Assembly: GCA_963582065.1 (NCBI GenBank)
Contig: CAUZRQ010000111.1
Span: forward strand, 1 to 18,160
Length of the DNA stretch: 18,160 nucleotides
Source of the DNA: UBA8437 sp963582065
GTDB lineage: Bacteria > Planctomycetota > Planctomycetia > Planctomycetales > Planctomycetaceae
Reading direction: 5' to 3'
The notes below the pieces were generated by a model, which was not told where the DNA came from, did no database searches, and worked only from the letters and a program-made list of their open reading frames with translations. Made by a program: the position numbers and the translations under genes. This document shows, piece after piece, positions 1-7,070 of the stretch; within the stretch, counting starts at the first letter, position 1; every line of letters starts with the position of its first letter.

Positions 1-2
1 AG

Positions 3-350
3 ACCAAGTGCGTGGTTCTCTCGCCCCAGCCGGATGCCGCCGTGTCGGCCGGCAAGCCGATCGCCGTTCGTGGTGTCGCCTTCAACGACGGAAGCACGCG
101 GATTGACTCGGTCCAGTTGTCGACCGACCGAGGTCAAACCTGGAGCCGTGTCCGGTTGGAGATTCCCCGCAGCCGATTTGCCTGGTACCGCTGGTCGGCA
201 ACAGTCAAGTTGCCGGCCGGAAAGCGGGAACTCTGGGCTCGCACCGTCGATGCGCTGGGCCGCACGCAACCGCTGGACGGCTCGATTCATTGGAATCCGT
301 CGGGGTACGAGTGGAACGGCGTCGAGAAGATCGCCGTCCGGGCCGGCTAG
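3..350 (+). CDS. Sulfite-oxidase-like molybdenum oxidoreductase, C-terminal part (5' truncated by window)
   Basis: The reading frame is open from the window edge and ends with TAG at 348-350, so only the last ~115 residues are present. They resemble the Mo-co oxidoreductase dimerisation domain (PF03404) of the sulfite oxidase family, an immunoglobulin-like fold that follows the molybdopterin domain. Visible hallmarks are AVRGVAFNDGSTRIDSVQLS, then DRGQTW, an aromatic stretch WYRWSATVKLPAGKRELWAR, and VDALGRTQP followed by IHWNPSGYEWN. The spacing fits the last beta-strands of this domain. Family members oxidise sulfite or related compounds in the periplasm using a molybdopterin cofactor. The catalytic half, with the Mo-ligating cysteine, lies outside the window, so the substrate cannot be judged. 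Stop and family are well supported; an exact enzyme name is not. Confidence 0.85.
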   Translation, partial: TKCVVLSPQPDAAVSAGKPIAVRGVAFNDGSTRIDSVQLSTDRGQTWSRVRLEIPRSRFAWYRWSATVKLPAGKRELWARTVDALGRTQPLDGSIHWNPSGYEWNGVEKIAVRAG

Positions 351-444
351 GACACCGACCGTGGCCCGCAGCCGGCAGGACATCGCTCAGAATTGTCGCA
401 TCGAGCCGCCCGACGACGGCAAGAAGCCGGGGTGGGACTGTAAC

Positions 445-477
445 GGTTGTGCCGGTTGTGCCGGTTGTGCCGGTTGC
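445..477 (+). repeat. 9-bp tandem repeat GGTTGTGCC, about 3.6 copies
   Basis: Three exact copies of GGTTGTGCC (445-453, 454-462, 463-471) are followed by a partial copy GGTTGC (472-477). The repeat lies in the gap between the oxidoreductase stop (350) and the porin start (600). Its period is a multiple of three. In the frame of a possible GTG-started ORF at 361-522 it reads Gly-Cys-Ala repeated, giving five cysteines at every third residue. I see no hairpin made by the repeat itself. Confidence 0.9.
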
Positions 478-584
478 ACGGGCTCGGTCCGGGTGGCCGC
501 CGCTATCGCCTGCCCGAAGTGATTAACCCTGCAAGTGGCCTGTGGTGAGTCCGAAACCTGTTGAAGGAACGTCTTGGAGTATCG

Positions 585-592
585 GGAAGGAG
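585..592 (+). promoter_or_regulatory. Shine-Dalgarno GGAAGGAG fixing the porin start at 600
   Basis: GGAAGGAG ends 7 nt before ATG 600. The same frame is open from a TTG at 561, but that site has no such sequence upstream. Starting at 600 also puts a hydrophobic signal peptide at the N-terminus. Confidence 0.75.
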
Positions 593-599
593 TCCGGGG

Positions 600-1739
600 A
601 TGCGTGGGTGGCTGCTGCAGGGGCTGGCGGTGCTGGTGCTGGCGTGCGGTGGCGTCCGGGCCGGAGGGTGGTTGCCCGGTTTCGACGGGCTGTCGGTTGC
701 GGACGACCGACCGGCCGCCGACGAGCAACGGGGCTACTCGTTGCTCGGCCTGGAGCTGTCGGGCTGGACCGAGGTTTCGATGACCGCCGGAACGGCGGGC
801 GGCGATCACCGCCCGATGGGATTCAATTTCCTGTCCAACGAGTTCCTGCTGCAGCAGAACTGGTTGCGGGTGGAACGCGAGTTCGACGGGGGCACACGGT
901 TGCACTCCGACTGGATTCTTCCCGGTGCTGACTACCAGTTCACCCGTGCGGTCGGTCTCTTCGAAGATCAGGATTCCCGCCACGGCATCGACCCGGTGCA
1001 GTTCTTCGTCTCGCGTGAGATCGACGGCGTGGGCGAGGGGCTGGAACTGACCCTCGGGAGGTTCTTTGCCCCGTTCGGAGTCGAGAGCATTGCCGGCCCC
1101 GACAACACGCTGGTCTCCCATTCCTACAGCTTCATCTACAACCCGTTCACCCAGACCGGTGGCCTGGCCAGGCTTTCTGTCAGCGACAGCCTGACGTTGC
1201 GTGGTGGTGTGGTGATCGGCAGCGACCTGTTCATCCACGACGCCAATGCGCCGACGTTTCTTGCCGGGTTGCACTGGGCCGACGACGACGGATTGACCAC
1301 CGTCGATTTCCTGGCGATCACCGGGAACGGACGGTTCGACGTCGAACACGGAGTCCACAATCCCTGCATGTTCGATCTGGTCGCCACCCGGCAGCTCTCC
1401 GAGACCCTCACCGTGACACTCGAGGGCCTCGGGGGTTATGAGAGGGGCTTTCCCGGAGCCGGGACCGCCCACTGGTTCTCAGGTGTGGGCTACGTCGACT
1501 GGGACCTCCGCGAGGATCTCGACGCGGCGATCCGGCTCGAGTTGTTCAACGACGAGCACGGCAACCGCACGGGGTCTCCGGGTCTGTACACCAGCGTGGC
1601 CGGCGGCCTGGCCTGGCGGTGGGGCGAGCGGTTGGTGGTGCGTCCGGAGTTGCGGCTCGACCACAACACCGAGTCCCGTCCGTTTGACGGTGACCGGATG
1701 CTGTTCACGGCCACATTGGACGTGATCGTCGGCTGGTAG
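600..1739 (+). CDS. Putative outer-membrane beta-barrel porin, BBP2/OmpL-like
   Basis: A 379-residue protein resembling the planctomycete 'putative beta-barrel porin-2, OmpL-like' family (BBP2, PF07642). It begins with a Sec signal peptide (MRGWLLQGLAVLVLACGGVRA). Family-like motifs are MGFNFLSNEFLLQQNW, a segment reading HGIDPVQFFVSREI, and LTLGRFFAPFGVESIAGPDN followed by SHSYSFIYNPFTQTG. The rest alternates short amphipathic strands and turns. The chain ends LFTATLDVIVGW, with a terminal aromatic residue like a BAM-type beta-signal. The role is probably diffusion or uptake of small solutes across the outer membrane; no substrate can be read. The start was chosen from the strong SD at 585-592. 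An esterase gene follows 100 nt downstream with its own promoter-like box, so cotranscription is uncertain. Confidence 0.85.
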   Translation: MRGWLLQGLAVLVLACGGVRAGGWLPGFDGLSVADDRPAADEQRGYSLLGLELSGWTEVSMTAGTAGGDHRPMGFNFLSNEFLLQQNWLRVEREFDGGTRLHSDWILPGADYQFTRAVGLFEDQDSRHGIDPVQFFVSREIDGVGEGLELTLGRFFAPFGVESIAGPDNTLVSHSYSFIYNPFTQTGGLARLSVSDSLTLRGGVVIGSDLFIHDANAPTFLAGLHWADDDGLTTVDFLAITGNGRFDVEHGVHNPCMFDLVATRQLSETLTVTLEGLGGYERGFPGAGTAHWFSGVGYVDWDLREDLDAAIRLELFNDEHGNRTGSPGLYTSVAGGLAWRWGERLVVRPELRLDHNTESRPFDGDRMLFTATLDVIVGW

Positions 1740-1751
1740 CGGATTGTCGGG

Positions 1752-1768
1752 CGCGTCGGACCGGCGCG
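1752..1768 (+). terminator. GC-rich hairpin after the porin gene, possible terminator without T-tract
   Basis: CGCGTC (1752-1757) pairs with GGCGCG (1763-1768) across GGACC, with one G-U wobble, 12 nt after the porin stop. No run of T follows, so it is not a classical intrinsic terminator. It could slow polymerase or mark the transcript 3' end. Confidence 0.25.
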
Positions 1769-1786
1769 AGTCACGTTGGCGTCGGC

Positions 1787-1792
1787 TAGAAT
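1787..1792 (+). promoter_or_regulatory. TAGAAT -10-like box upstream of the acetylesterase
   Basis: TAGAAT matches the TATAAT consensus at 5 of 6 positions and lies 47 nt before ATG 1840. I find no convincing TTGACA-like -35 at 16-18 nt spacing. The same hexamer sits 51 nt before the DUF1501 gene at 3485. Confidence 0.35.
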
Positions 1793-1825
1793 CGACCAGC
1801 GTGATTCAACAGTGTCGTCGCATTC

Positions 1826-1830
1826 GGAGG
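1826..1830 (+). promoter_or_regulatory. Shine-Dalgarno GGAGG fixing the esterase start at 1840
   Basis: GGAGG lies 9 nt before ATG 1840. The open frame extends back to GTG 1744, but that extension is arginine-rich, would hide the signal peptide and has no ribosome-binding site. Confidence 0.7.
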
Positions 1831-1839
1831 TTTCGCATC

Positions 1840-2826
1840 ATGTTGTTCGGGCACACCCGTCGGTTGCTGCCCCGCATCCTGCTGGTCGGGCTGGCCTGGT
1901 CCGTACAGGTCGCTTCGAGCGGTTTGGCCGCAGCGGCCGAAAAGACCGTCCGCGTGTTCATCCTGGCCGGCCAGTCGAACATGGAAGGCGCCGGACAGAT
2001 CCGGATCAACCCGAAGAAGGAGAACAAGGGGGCCGGGTCGCTGGAATTCCTGGTCCGGTCTCCCCGGACCGCCAAGCGATTCGCTCACACCGTCGACAAG
2101 GATGGCGGCTGGCTGGTGCGGGACGATGTCTGGATCTGGTACCTCGGCCGTCACGGCGGCCTGACGGCCGGATACGGTGCCCGCAAGACGACGATCGGAC
2201 CCGAATTCCAGTTCGGGCACGCCGTCGGCCGTCACTTCCGCGAGCCGGTGTTGATCATCAAGACGGCCTGGGGTGGCAAGAGCCTGGTCAGGGATTTCCG
2301 TCCGCCGAGTGCGGGGGGTGAGGTCGGACCGTTCTACCAGAAGATGATCACTCATGTCCGCGAGGTACTGGCCGGAAAGGACGACCTGTTTCCCGCGTTG
2401 AAGGATCACCAGGCGGTGCTGTCGGGTTTCGGCTGGCACCAGGGCTGGAACGACGGCCTGAAGATGCCGTGGGTCGAGGAGTACGAACAGAACATGGTCC
2501 ACCTGATCGCCGACCTGCGACGCGACCTCAAGGCACCGGGACTTCCGGTGGTGATCGCCAACAGCGGCTTCGGCGGAATCAAGCAGAAGGTGGATCGTCG
2601 CGTCAAGCTGGTCCAGGCCCAGGCGGCCGTGGCCCTCCGACCCGGGTTGAAGGCCACCGTCACGACCTTCGACACGCGGCCGTTCTTTCGACCGGCCGAG
2701 CAGTCTCCGTCGCGACAGGGGTACCACTGGAACGGCAACGCCGAGACCTATTTCCTGATCGGTGACACGATGGCCAGGAAGATGATCAAGCTGGTGGCGT
2801 CTCGTCCAGGGCCTCGCCGCCGGTGA
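1840..2826 (+). CDS. Secreted SASA-domain acetylesterase (sialate O-acetylesterase / CE6-like, SGNH fold)
   Basis: A 328-residue SGNH-type esterase related to the SASA domain (PF03629), the family that removes O-acetyl groups from sugars such as xylan or sialic acids. A Sec signal peptide covers about residues 1-33 (hydrophobic core RILLVGLAW, end AAAA-EK). Catalytic block I is ILAGQSNMEG with the expected nucleophile Ser46. TAWGGKS at 142-148 fits the Gly block and WHQGWND at 199-205 fits the Asn/HQG block. YHWNGNAE, with His296, supplies the C-terminal catalytic His. Many relatives read HQGE where this protein has HQGW. The C-terminus ends in a basic tail (RPGPRRR) and its last 41 nt overlap the converging GNAT gene. 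Likely location is the periplasm or outside the cell. Fold and esterase activity are well supported; the acetylated substrate is not known. Confidence 0.85.
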   Translation: MLFGHTRRLLPRILLVGLAWSVQVASSGLAAAAEKTVRVFILAGQSNMEGAGQIRINPKKENKGAGSLEFLVRSPRTAKRFAHTVDKDGGWLVRDDVWIWYLGRHGGLTAGYGARKTTIGPEFQFGHAVGRHFREPVLIIKTAWGGKSLVRDFRPPSAGGEVGPFYQKMITHVREVLAGKDDLFPALKDHQAVLSGFGWHQGWNDGLKMPWVEEYEQNMVHLIADLRRDLKAPGLPVVIANSGFGGIKQKVDRRVKLVQAQAAVALRPGLKATVTTFDTRPFFRPAEQSPSRQGYHWNGNAETYFLIGDTMARKMIKLVASRPGPRRR

Positions 2827-3367
2827 AGACGACCGGGATCAGCCGGGGGTTGGGTGGTCCGACGGTCTCCTCGATCAGCCGGAACCCCCTCGCCTCGTAG
2901 TTGGGTTTCGCGTGCGGGTGGTCGTGGTTGCAGGTCCGCAGCCACACCCGGTTGGCCCCCATCTCCCACGCTCGGGCCACGGTCCGGGTCAGCAGCACCG
3001 ATCCCAGTCCGTGTCCGATGAACTGGGGCAGCAGGCCGAAGCAGACGACCCGCACGCTGCCGTCGTCCTGCCCTTCGAGTTCGGCGTAGCCGACCGGCGT
3101 GCCCTCCAGGAACCCGACCCAGGTCTCGAACGTCGGTTTGTCGATCAATTCGTTCCACTTCGCCTGGTCCCAGTCTCCCCGCCCCCCCCAGCGATGTTGT
3201 TCACCAACGGCCTGGAACAGGAACCAGTTGAACGCGGCGCAGGGCGGATCGACGGGCCGGAAGCTCATGTTTTCGGCCGTTTTGCTGCCCGGCTCGACCG
3301 GCTGGAACGCGTCGTGATCCTCGAGCGACAGTTCCCAGGTGATCTTCTGCAGTTGGTCGTCGGTCAT
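2786..3367 (-). CDS. GNAT family N-acetyltransferase
   Basis: A 193-residue cytoplasmic protein without signal peptide or membrane segment. It resembles the GNAT acetyltransferase fold (PF00583), which moves the acetyl group of acetyl-CoA to an amine. Motif A is visible as CFGLLPQFIGHGLGSVLL (about residues 109-126), including the Q-x-x-G-x-G pyrophosphate-binding loop. Strand 4 is WVGFLEGTPVGYAELEG. Motif B is NYEARGFR (156-163). The conserved TCNHDHPHAKPNYEARGF stretch places it in a bacterial GNAT subgroup whose substrates are not established. It starts at ATG 3367 with no clear Shine-Dalgarno sequence. It is transcribed divergently from the DUF1501 operon and its 3' end overlaps the esterase gene by 41 bp. 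Its neighbours do not indicate a substrate. Confidence 0.9.
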   Translation of the reverse strand: MTDDQLQKITWELSLEDHDAFQPVEPGSKTAENMSFRPVDPPCAAFNWFLFQAVGEQHRWGGRGDWDQAKWNELIDKPTFETWVGFLEGTPVGYAELEGQDDGSVRVVCFGLLPQFIGHGLGSVLLTRTVARAWEMGANRVWLRTCNHDHPHAKPNYEARGFRLIEETVGPPNPRLIPVVFTGGEALDETPPA

Positions 3368-3427
3368 CTTGGGGACTCGGTGAAGGACATTGTGGGGATC
3401 TCGGCAGACCCAGCATCGACAGAATGT

Positions 3428-3433
3428 TAGAAT
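3428..3433 (+). promoter_or_regulatory. TAGAAT -10-like box in front of the five-gene operon
   Basis: TAGAAT lies in an AT-richer patch of the 117-nt divergent gap between the GNAT start (3367) and the DUF1501 start (3485), 51 nt before ATG 3485. A TCGACA element at 3416-3421 is too close to serve as its -35. It would fit better with TCAAAT at 3440-3445 (18-nt spacer), which is an alternative promoter reading. Confidence 0.35.
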
Positions 3434-3472
3434 ACAGGCTCAAATGACAGGGGGCACTTGGAACGCTCCATC

Positions 3473-3478
3473 GGAGAG
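3473..3478 (+). promoter_or_regulatory. Shine-Dalgarno GGAGAG fixing the DUF1501 start at 3485
   Basis: GGAGAG lies 6 nt before ATG 3485. The frame is open from TTG 3458, but that start would precede the ribosome-binding site and add nine residues before the twin-arginine leader. Confidence 0.65.
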
Positions 3479-3484
3479 ACCGTG

Positions 3485-5023
3485 ATGTTTCGCATTCTGG
3501 GCAACCGCCGACAACTCTGTGACGGGTTTTCGCGCCGCGACTGGCTGCACATCGGTGGGCTGGGATTCCTGGGAATGGGAATGGCTGACGTGCTGCGGCT
3601 GCAGGATGTTTCCTCGCGGTCCGCCCACGCGGCTCCGGTCTCCGGCGATCGCAACTCCCTCGACTCGACGTTCGGCCGGGCCAAGCGGTGCATCCTGTTG
3701 CTGCCCTACGGTTCGCCGCCTCAGCACGAGACCTTCGACCCCAAGCCGGGAGCTCCCGAGGAGATCCAGGGCGAGTTGAAGGCGATCCCGACGTCGGTGC
3801 CGGGATACCAGGTTGGCGAGTACCTGCCGAAGATCTCACGGATCGCCGATCGCCTGACGGTGATCCGGTCGATGACTCATCCCTACCCGGTCCACTGTAC
3901 GGCCTACGTCACCAGCGGCATTCCCGACTACTCACCCGCGCTCGAGTCGCGGCCTCGCGATCCCAAGCTCTGGCCCTACATCGGTTCGGTGGTCGACTAC
4001 GTGACCAGCCGCCGCGAGTCGGGCGCGGTGCCCAGGGTGCCGCGGAACATGGCCCTGCCGTGGAAGATGAACTCGCGTGGCGGACCCAAGGCCGCGGCTG
4101 TCCAGGCCGGTCCGTACGCCGCATTTCTCGGACCCGCCTACGACCCGGTGCTGACCGATTTCGACGGTGAGGGCAGCCGCAAGTCGATCAAGATCAGTCC
4201 CGCCGGGGGCAAGAAACACGAGGTCTATGATCCCTACGCCGGGATGAAACCGGACGGTCGCTTCACGCTGGCCGGGGCCAAGCGTCGCGACAGCGTGACG
4301 CTGGAACGCCAGAACCGTCGCAACAGCCTGCTGACCCGTTTCGGCCAGGCACGGCGACAGCTGGACCGCAACGCCGAGTCGCAGAGCTTCGACCGCTACC
4401 AGCAACTGGCTCTCTCGTTGCTCTCCACCACCCACGTCCACCAGGCGCTGGACATCCACCAGGAATCCGACGCGATGCGGAACGGGTACGGCATGAACCT
4501 GTTCGGCCAGTCGTGCTTGGCCGCGCGGCGGCTGGTCGAGGCCGGCAGCCGGTTCGTGACCGTCTTCTGGGACGAGTACGCGTTCCTGAATGCCGACTGG
4601 GACACGCACTGGAACCACTTCTACCGGCTCAAGGACCGACTGCTGCCGGGTTTCGACGTGGGTTTCTCGAAGCTGATCCTGGACCTCGAAGACCGTGGCA
4701 TGCTCGACGACACGCTGGTGGTCTGGATGAGCGAGCACGGGCGGACGCCGAAGTTCAACAAGAACGCCGGACGTGACCACTGGTCGAGGGTCTACTCGAT
4801 CGCGATGGCCGGTGCGGGGGTCGGTCGGGGTAACATCATCGGCGAGAGCGACCGGTTGGCCGGCGACGTGAAGTCGCACCCGGTTTCGCCCAAGGACATC
4901 CTGGCCACGATCCTGCACCTGATGGGGATCGACGCGCACACCACGATTCCCGATCGCCTGGACCGGCCGGTGCCGGTGGCGGGCACGGGTGTGCTTCGCC
5001 CCGAGATCTTCCGGGGAGCCTGA
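3485..5023 (+). CDS. DUF1501 domain-containing protein with Tat-type leader (operon gene 1)
   Basis: A 512-residue member of the DUF1501 family (PF07394), which is distantly related to the sulfatase/alkaline-phosphatase superfamily and has no established reaction. The N-terminus has a twin-arginine leader (FSRRDW with Arg17-Arg18, then a Gly-rich hydrophobic stretch LHIGGLGFLGMGMADVL), so export in folded form is likely. Family motifs are present: ILLLPYGSPPQHETFDPKPG (about 70-89), DWDTHW with Asp373 and His375, then DDTLVVWMSEHGRTPKFNKN with Glu417, and AGRDHW (428-433). The first motif reads GSPPQHETFDPK where most relatives have GGPS followed by ETFDPK, which suggests a distinct subfamily. 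These acidic and His residues could bind metal (inference). The PPC-protein start lies 2 nt after this stop, so the genes are almost certainly cotranscribed. Confidence 0.9.
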   Translation: MFRILGNRRQLCDGFSRRDWLHIGGLGFLGMGMADVLRLQDVSSRSAHAAPVSGDRNSLDSTFGRAKRCILLLPYGSPPQHETFDPKPGAPEEIQGELKAIPTSVPGYQVGEYLPKISRIADRLTVIRSMTHPYPVHCTAYVTSGIPDYSPALESRPRDPKLWPYIGSVVDYVTSRRESGAVPRVPRNMALPWKMNSRGGPKAAAVQAGPYAAFLGPAYDPVLTDFDGEGSRKSIKISPAGGKKHEVYDPYAGMKPDGRFTLAGAKRRDSVTLERQNRRNSLLTRFGQARRQLDRNAESQSFDRYQQLALSLLSTTHVHQALDIHQESDAMRNGYGMNLFGQSCLAARRLVEAGSRFVTVFWDEYAFLNADWDTHWNHFYRLKDRLLPGFDVGFSKLILDLEDRGMLDDTLVVWMSEHGRTPKFNKNAGRDHWSRVYSIAMAGAGVGRGNIIGESDRLAGDVKSHPVSPKDILATILHLMGIDAHTTIPDRLDRPVPVAGTGVLRPEIFRGA

Positions 5024-5025
5024 GG

Positions 5026-7065
5026 ATGAACGGTCGTCGGGGCTCCGTCCTGCCGTGGTGGGTCGGCCTGTTGCTGGTCGCAACAGGATCGTCGGCCACG
5101 GCCCAGAGTTCGGCCGTCCTGATCCACGACATCTCACCCCGTGGACTGGTGCCCGGGACGGTCACCCGTTTGACCGTCAAGGGAGCCGCCCTGGAAACGG
5201 CCCGCTCGCTCTGGACCAGCATTCCGGCAACCGTCAGGCGGGTGGCGGGCTCCGGCGACGGAGCCGGCCAGGCGACTTTCGACGTCACGCTGCCGGCGAC
5301 CAGTGTGGGCCGCGCCGCGATCCGGGTGATCGCCGATGCGGGCCTCTCCAACGTCCGGCTCGTGTTGCTCGACGCCCTGCCCGGCCTGGCCGAAACGCGG
5401 GTGGGTGACGACCGGGTGGTGCCGCGGGCCGTCGCGGTTGACGGGACCCTCGAGGCGGCCTCGACCGATCGCTTTTCGATCCGGCTGAAGAAAGACCAGC
5501 GGCTGACCGTCGATGTTTGGGCCCGACGGCTGGGATCGTCGTTGGATCCGGTGATCCGCTTGATCGCTCCCGACGGCCGTTCGCTGGGTTCAGCCGATGA
5601 CACACCCGGACTCGCCGGAGACGCCATGATCTCGACTGTTGCCCCGGCAACCGGTCTCTACACGGTTTCGATCACCGATGTCAGCCGCCGCGGCGGAGCC
5701 AACTACGTCTACCGGCTGAGGCTGGGTCACTTCGAGCCGGTGGCGATGGCATTTCCCTTCCGGGTGAGGACCGGCCGAGACAACCAGCTGCAGCTGCTGG
5801 GGCCACGAGTTGTCCGAACGCTGACACTGGCGGCATCGACACCGGTGGGAATGACCTGGGTCGGTGGTCCGGCCGGGTCCGGCGGGGGACGATCGCTTCT
5901 GCCGGTGCAGGTGGTGGCCGGCGAGGTGCTGGTTGAACGCGAACCCAACGGGAGTCGGCAGCAGGCCATGAAACTGCCGATGGGTGGACGAGTCAGCGGG
6001 CGGTTTGAAAAACCGGACGATCGCGACTGGTACCGCGTCTCACTGAAAAAGGGCCGTAAGCTGCAGGTCGTCGGCAACACCGCGTCGATCGGTGCCGCCG
6101 GACGCCTGTACATGAGACTGGTGGACGCGGAGGGGCGGACGATGGTCGAAGTGCCGCCGTCGGTCTCGACTCGCACGATGTTCGAGCACACCACCGGTTC
6201 GGACAGGGATGCCTGGTTGGTTGTCGAGGAATTGCAGCGCCGGGGAGGGCCGTCGTTTGGTTATCAACTCGAGTGCCGGTTCGCCGAACGCGGGTTCAGT
6301 CTGTCGGCTGCCAGCGAGCGGCTGCATGCGAAGCCCGGTGGCAAGGTGGCCTTGAAGGTGATCGCTTCGAGACGAGACTTCGACGGCGCGATCAAGCTGG
6401 GTGTCGAGGGACTGGGGCCGGATGTCGAACTGTCCGGACAGGCGATCCCGTCGGGGAAAAACGAAACCACGATGACGATCACCCTCCCCAAGGGACGGAA
6501 GCCCGGCGAGTTGATCGGCCTGAAGATTACCGGCCAGGGGTTGCTCGAGCCCCCGGCCGAGGGTGTGGCCGTGATCGAACGATCGTCTCTCGAATACAAC
6601 CGAGGAGACCTGGGCAAGTTCGAGGGCTACATCAGTGACAAAAAGGGCGGGTTGAACTACGCCGAGTACGACGTCGAGTTGCCCGAGGCGGGCGAGTACC
6701 TGGTGCTGTTGAAGTATGCCGCGATGAAGGTCCGCGTGGCTGCGATGAAACTCAACGGCCAGGCCGTCAACAGCAGCATCATGAGCAAGACCACCGGAAG
6801 CTGGGATCCGAAAACGGCACGCTGGTTCAACGAGGGATTGGTAAAGTTCCCCCAGGGCAAGAGCGTTCTGCGGCTCGAGAAGAGCGGCGTGTTTTCTCAC
6901 CTGACAACCATTCGCATCGCCCGCCAGGCACCCAAGAGCAAGGCCCCGGTCAAGTCGGTTCGGGCCTCGGCGAGCACGCTGAATGCCCTGCGGAGCGGCC
7001 TGGGCGGTATGACGTTTGTGCCCCGGGAACTGGATGGCACGTTGTTTCTGAGTGTGGGCAGGTGA
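5026..7065 (+). CDS. Secreted multidomain binding protein: PPC repeats plus C-terminal CBM-like domain (operon gene 2)
   Basis: A 679-residue exported protein with no visible enzyme motif. A Sec signal peptide covers about residues 1-27 (end SATAQ-SS). An N-terminal beta-rich domain (about 29-120, SPRGLVPGTVTRLTVKGAAL) resembles the IPT/TIG-like domains found before PPC domains in planctomycete proteins. A first bacterial pre-peptidase C-terminal (PPC, PF04151) domain spans about 136-233 (TDRFSIRLKKDQRLTVDVWA onward). A second begins at about 304 with EREPNG and has DRDWYRVSLKKGRKLQVV. Residues about 521-635 (NYAEYDVELPEAGEYLVLLK onward) look like a galactose-binding or CBM6/35-type beta-sandwich. 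The protein therefore probably binds sugar or protein at the cell surface. Its SD lies at the end of the DUF1501 gene, and the next gene follows 5 nt after its stop, so translation is likely coupled. Confidence 0.8.
   Translation: MNGRRGSVLPWWVGLLLVATGSSATAQSSAVLIHDISPRGLVPGTVTRLTVKGAALETARSLWTSIPATVRRVAGSGDGAGQATFDVTLPATSVGRAAIRVIADAGLSNVRLVLLDALPGLAETRVGDDRVVPRAVAVDGTLEAASTDRFSIRLKKDQRLTVDVWARRLGSSLDPVIRLIAPDGRSLGSADDTPGLAGDAMISTVAPATGLYTVSITDVSRRGGANYVYRLRLGHFEPVAMAFPFRVRTGRDNQLQLLGPRVVRTLTLAASTPVGMTWVGGPAGSGGGRSLLPVQVVAGEVLVEREPNGSRQQAMKLPMGGRVSGRFEKPDDRDWYRVSLKKGRKLQVVGNTASIGAAGRLYMRLVDAEGRTMVEVPPSVSTRTMFEHTTGSDRDAWLVVEELQRRGGPSFGYQLECRFAERGFSLSAASERLHAKPGGKVALKVIASRRDFDGAIKLGVEGLGPDVELSGQAIPSGKNETTMTITLPKGRKPGELIGLKITGQGLLEPPAEGVAVIERSSLEYNRGDLGKFEGYISDKKGGLNYAEYDVELPEAGEYLVLLKYAAMKVRVAAMKLNGQAVNSSIMSKTTGSWDPKTARWFNEGLVKFPQGKSVLRLEKSGVFSHLTTIRIARQAPKSKAPVKSVRASASTLNALRSGLGGMTFVPRELDGTLFLSVGR
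7060..7065 (+). promoter_or_regulatory. Shine-Dalgarno AGGTGA for operon gene 3, overlapping the gene 2 stop
   Basis: AGGTGA can pair fully with the 16S 3' end and lies 5 nt before ATG 7071. An in-frame GTG at 7062 inside it is an alternative start (4-nt GTGA overlap), but that codon would lie within the ribosome-binding site itself. Confidence 0.55.
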
Positions 7066-7070
7066 ACGCG

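Noticed and set aside
342..376. GCCGGC at 342-347 and 371-376 as a terminator stem after the molybdenum enzyme
   Set aside because: GCCGGC is self-complementary and common in GC-rich DNA, the loop would be 23 nt, and no T-run follows.
445..477. Short CRISPR-like array
   Set aside because: The units are 9 bp and directly adjacent with no spacers, so this is a plain tandem repeat.
387..1472. 361-codon open frame on the minus strand
   Set aside because: It lies opposite the porin gene, which has a signal peptide, strong SD and family motifs. The minus-strand translation is low-complexity and matches no family I recognise. Long antisense frames are expected in GC-rich coding DNA.
3932..5137. 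401-codon minus-strand frame opposite the first DUF1501 gene
   Set aside because: The composition is that of an antisense shadow, rich in Arg, Val, Gly and Gln, and it crosses the tightly coupled junction of two plus-strand genes.
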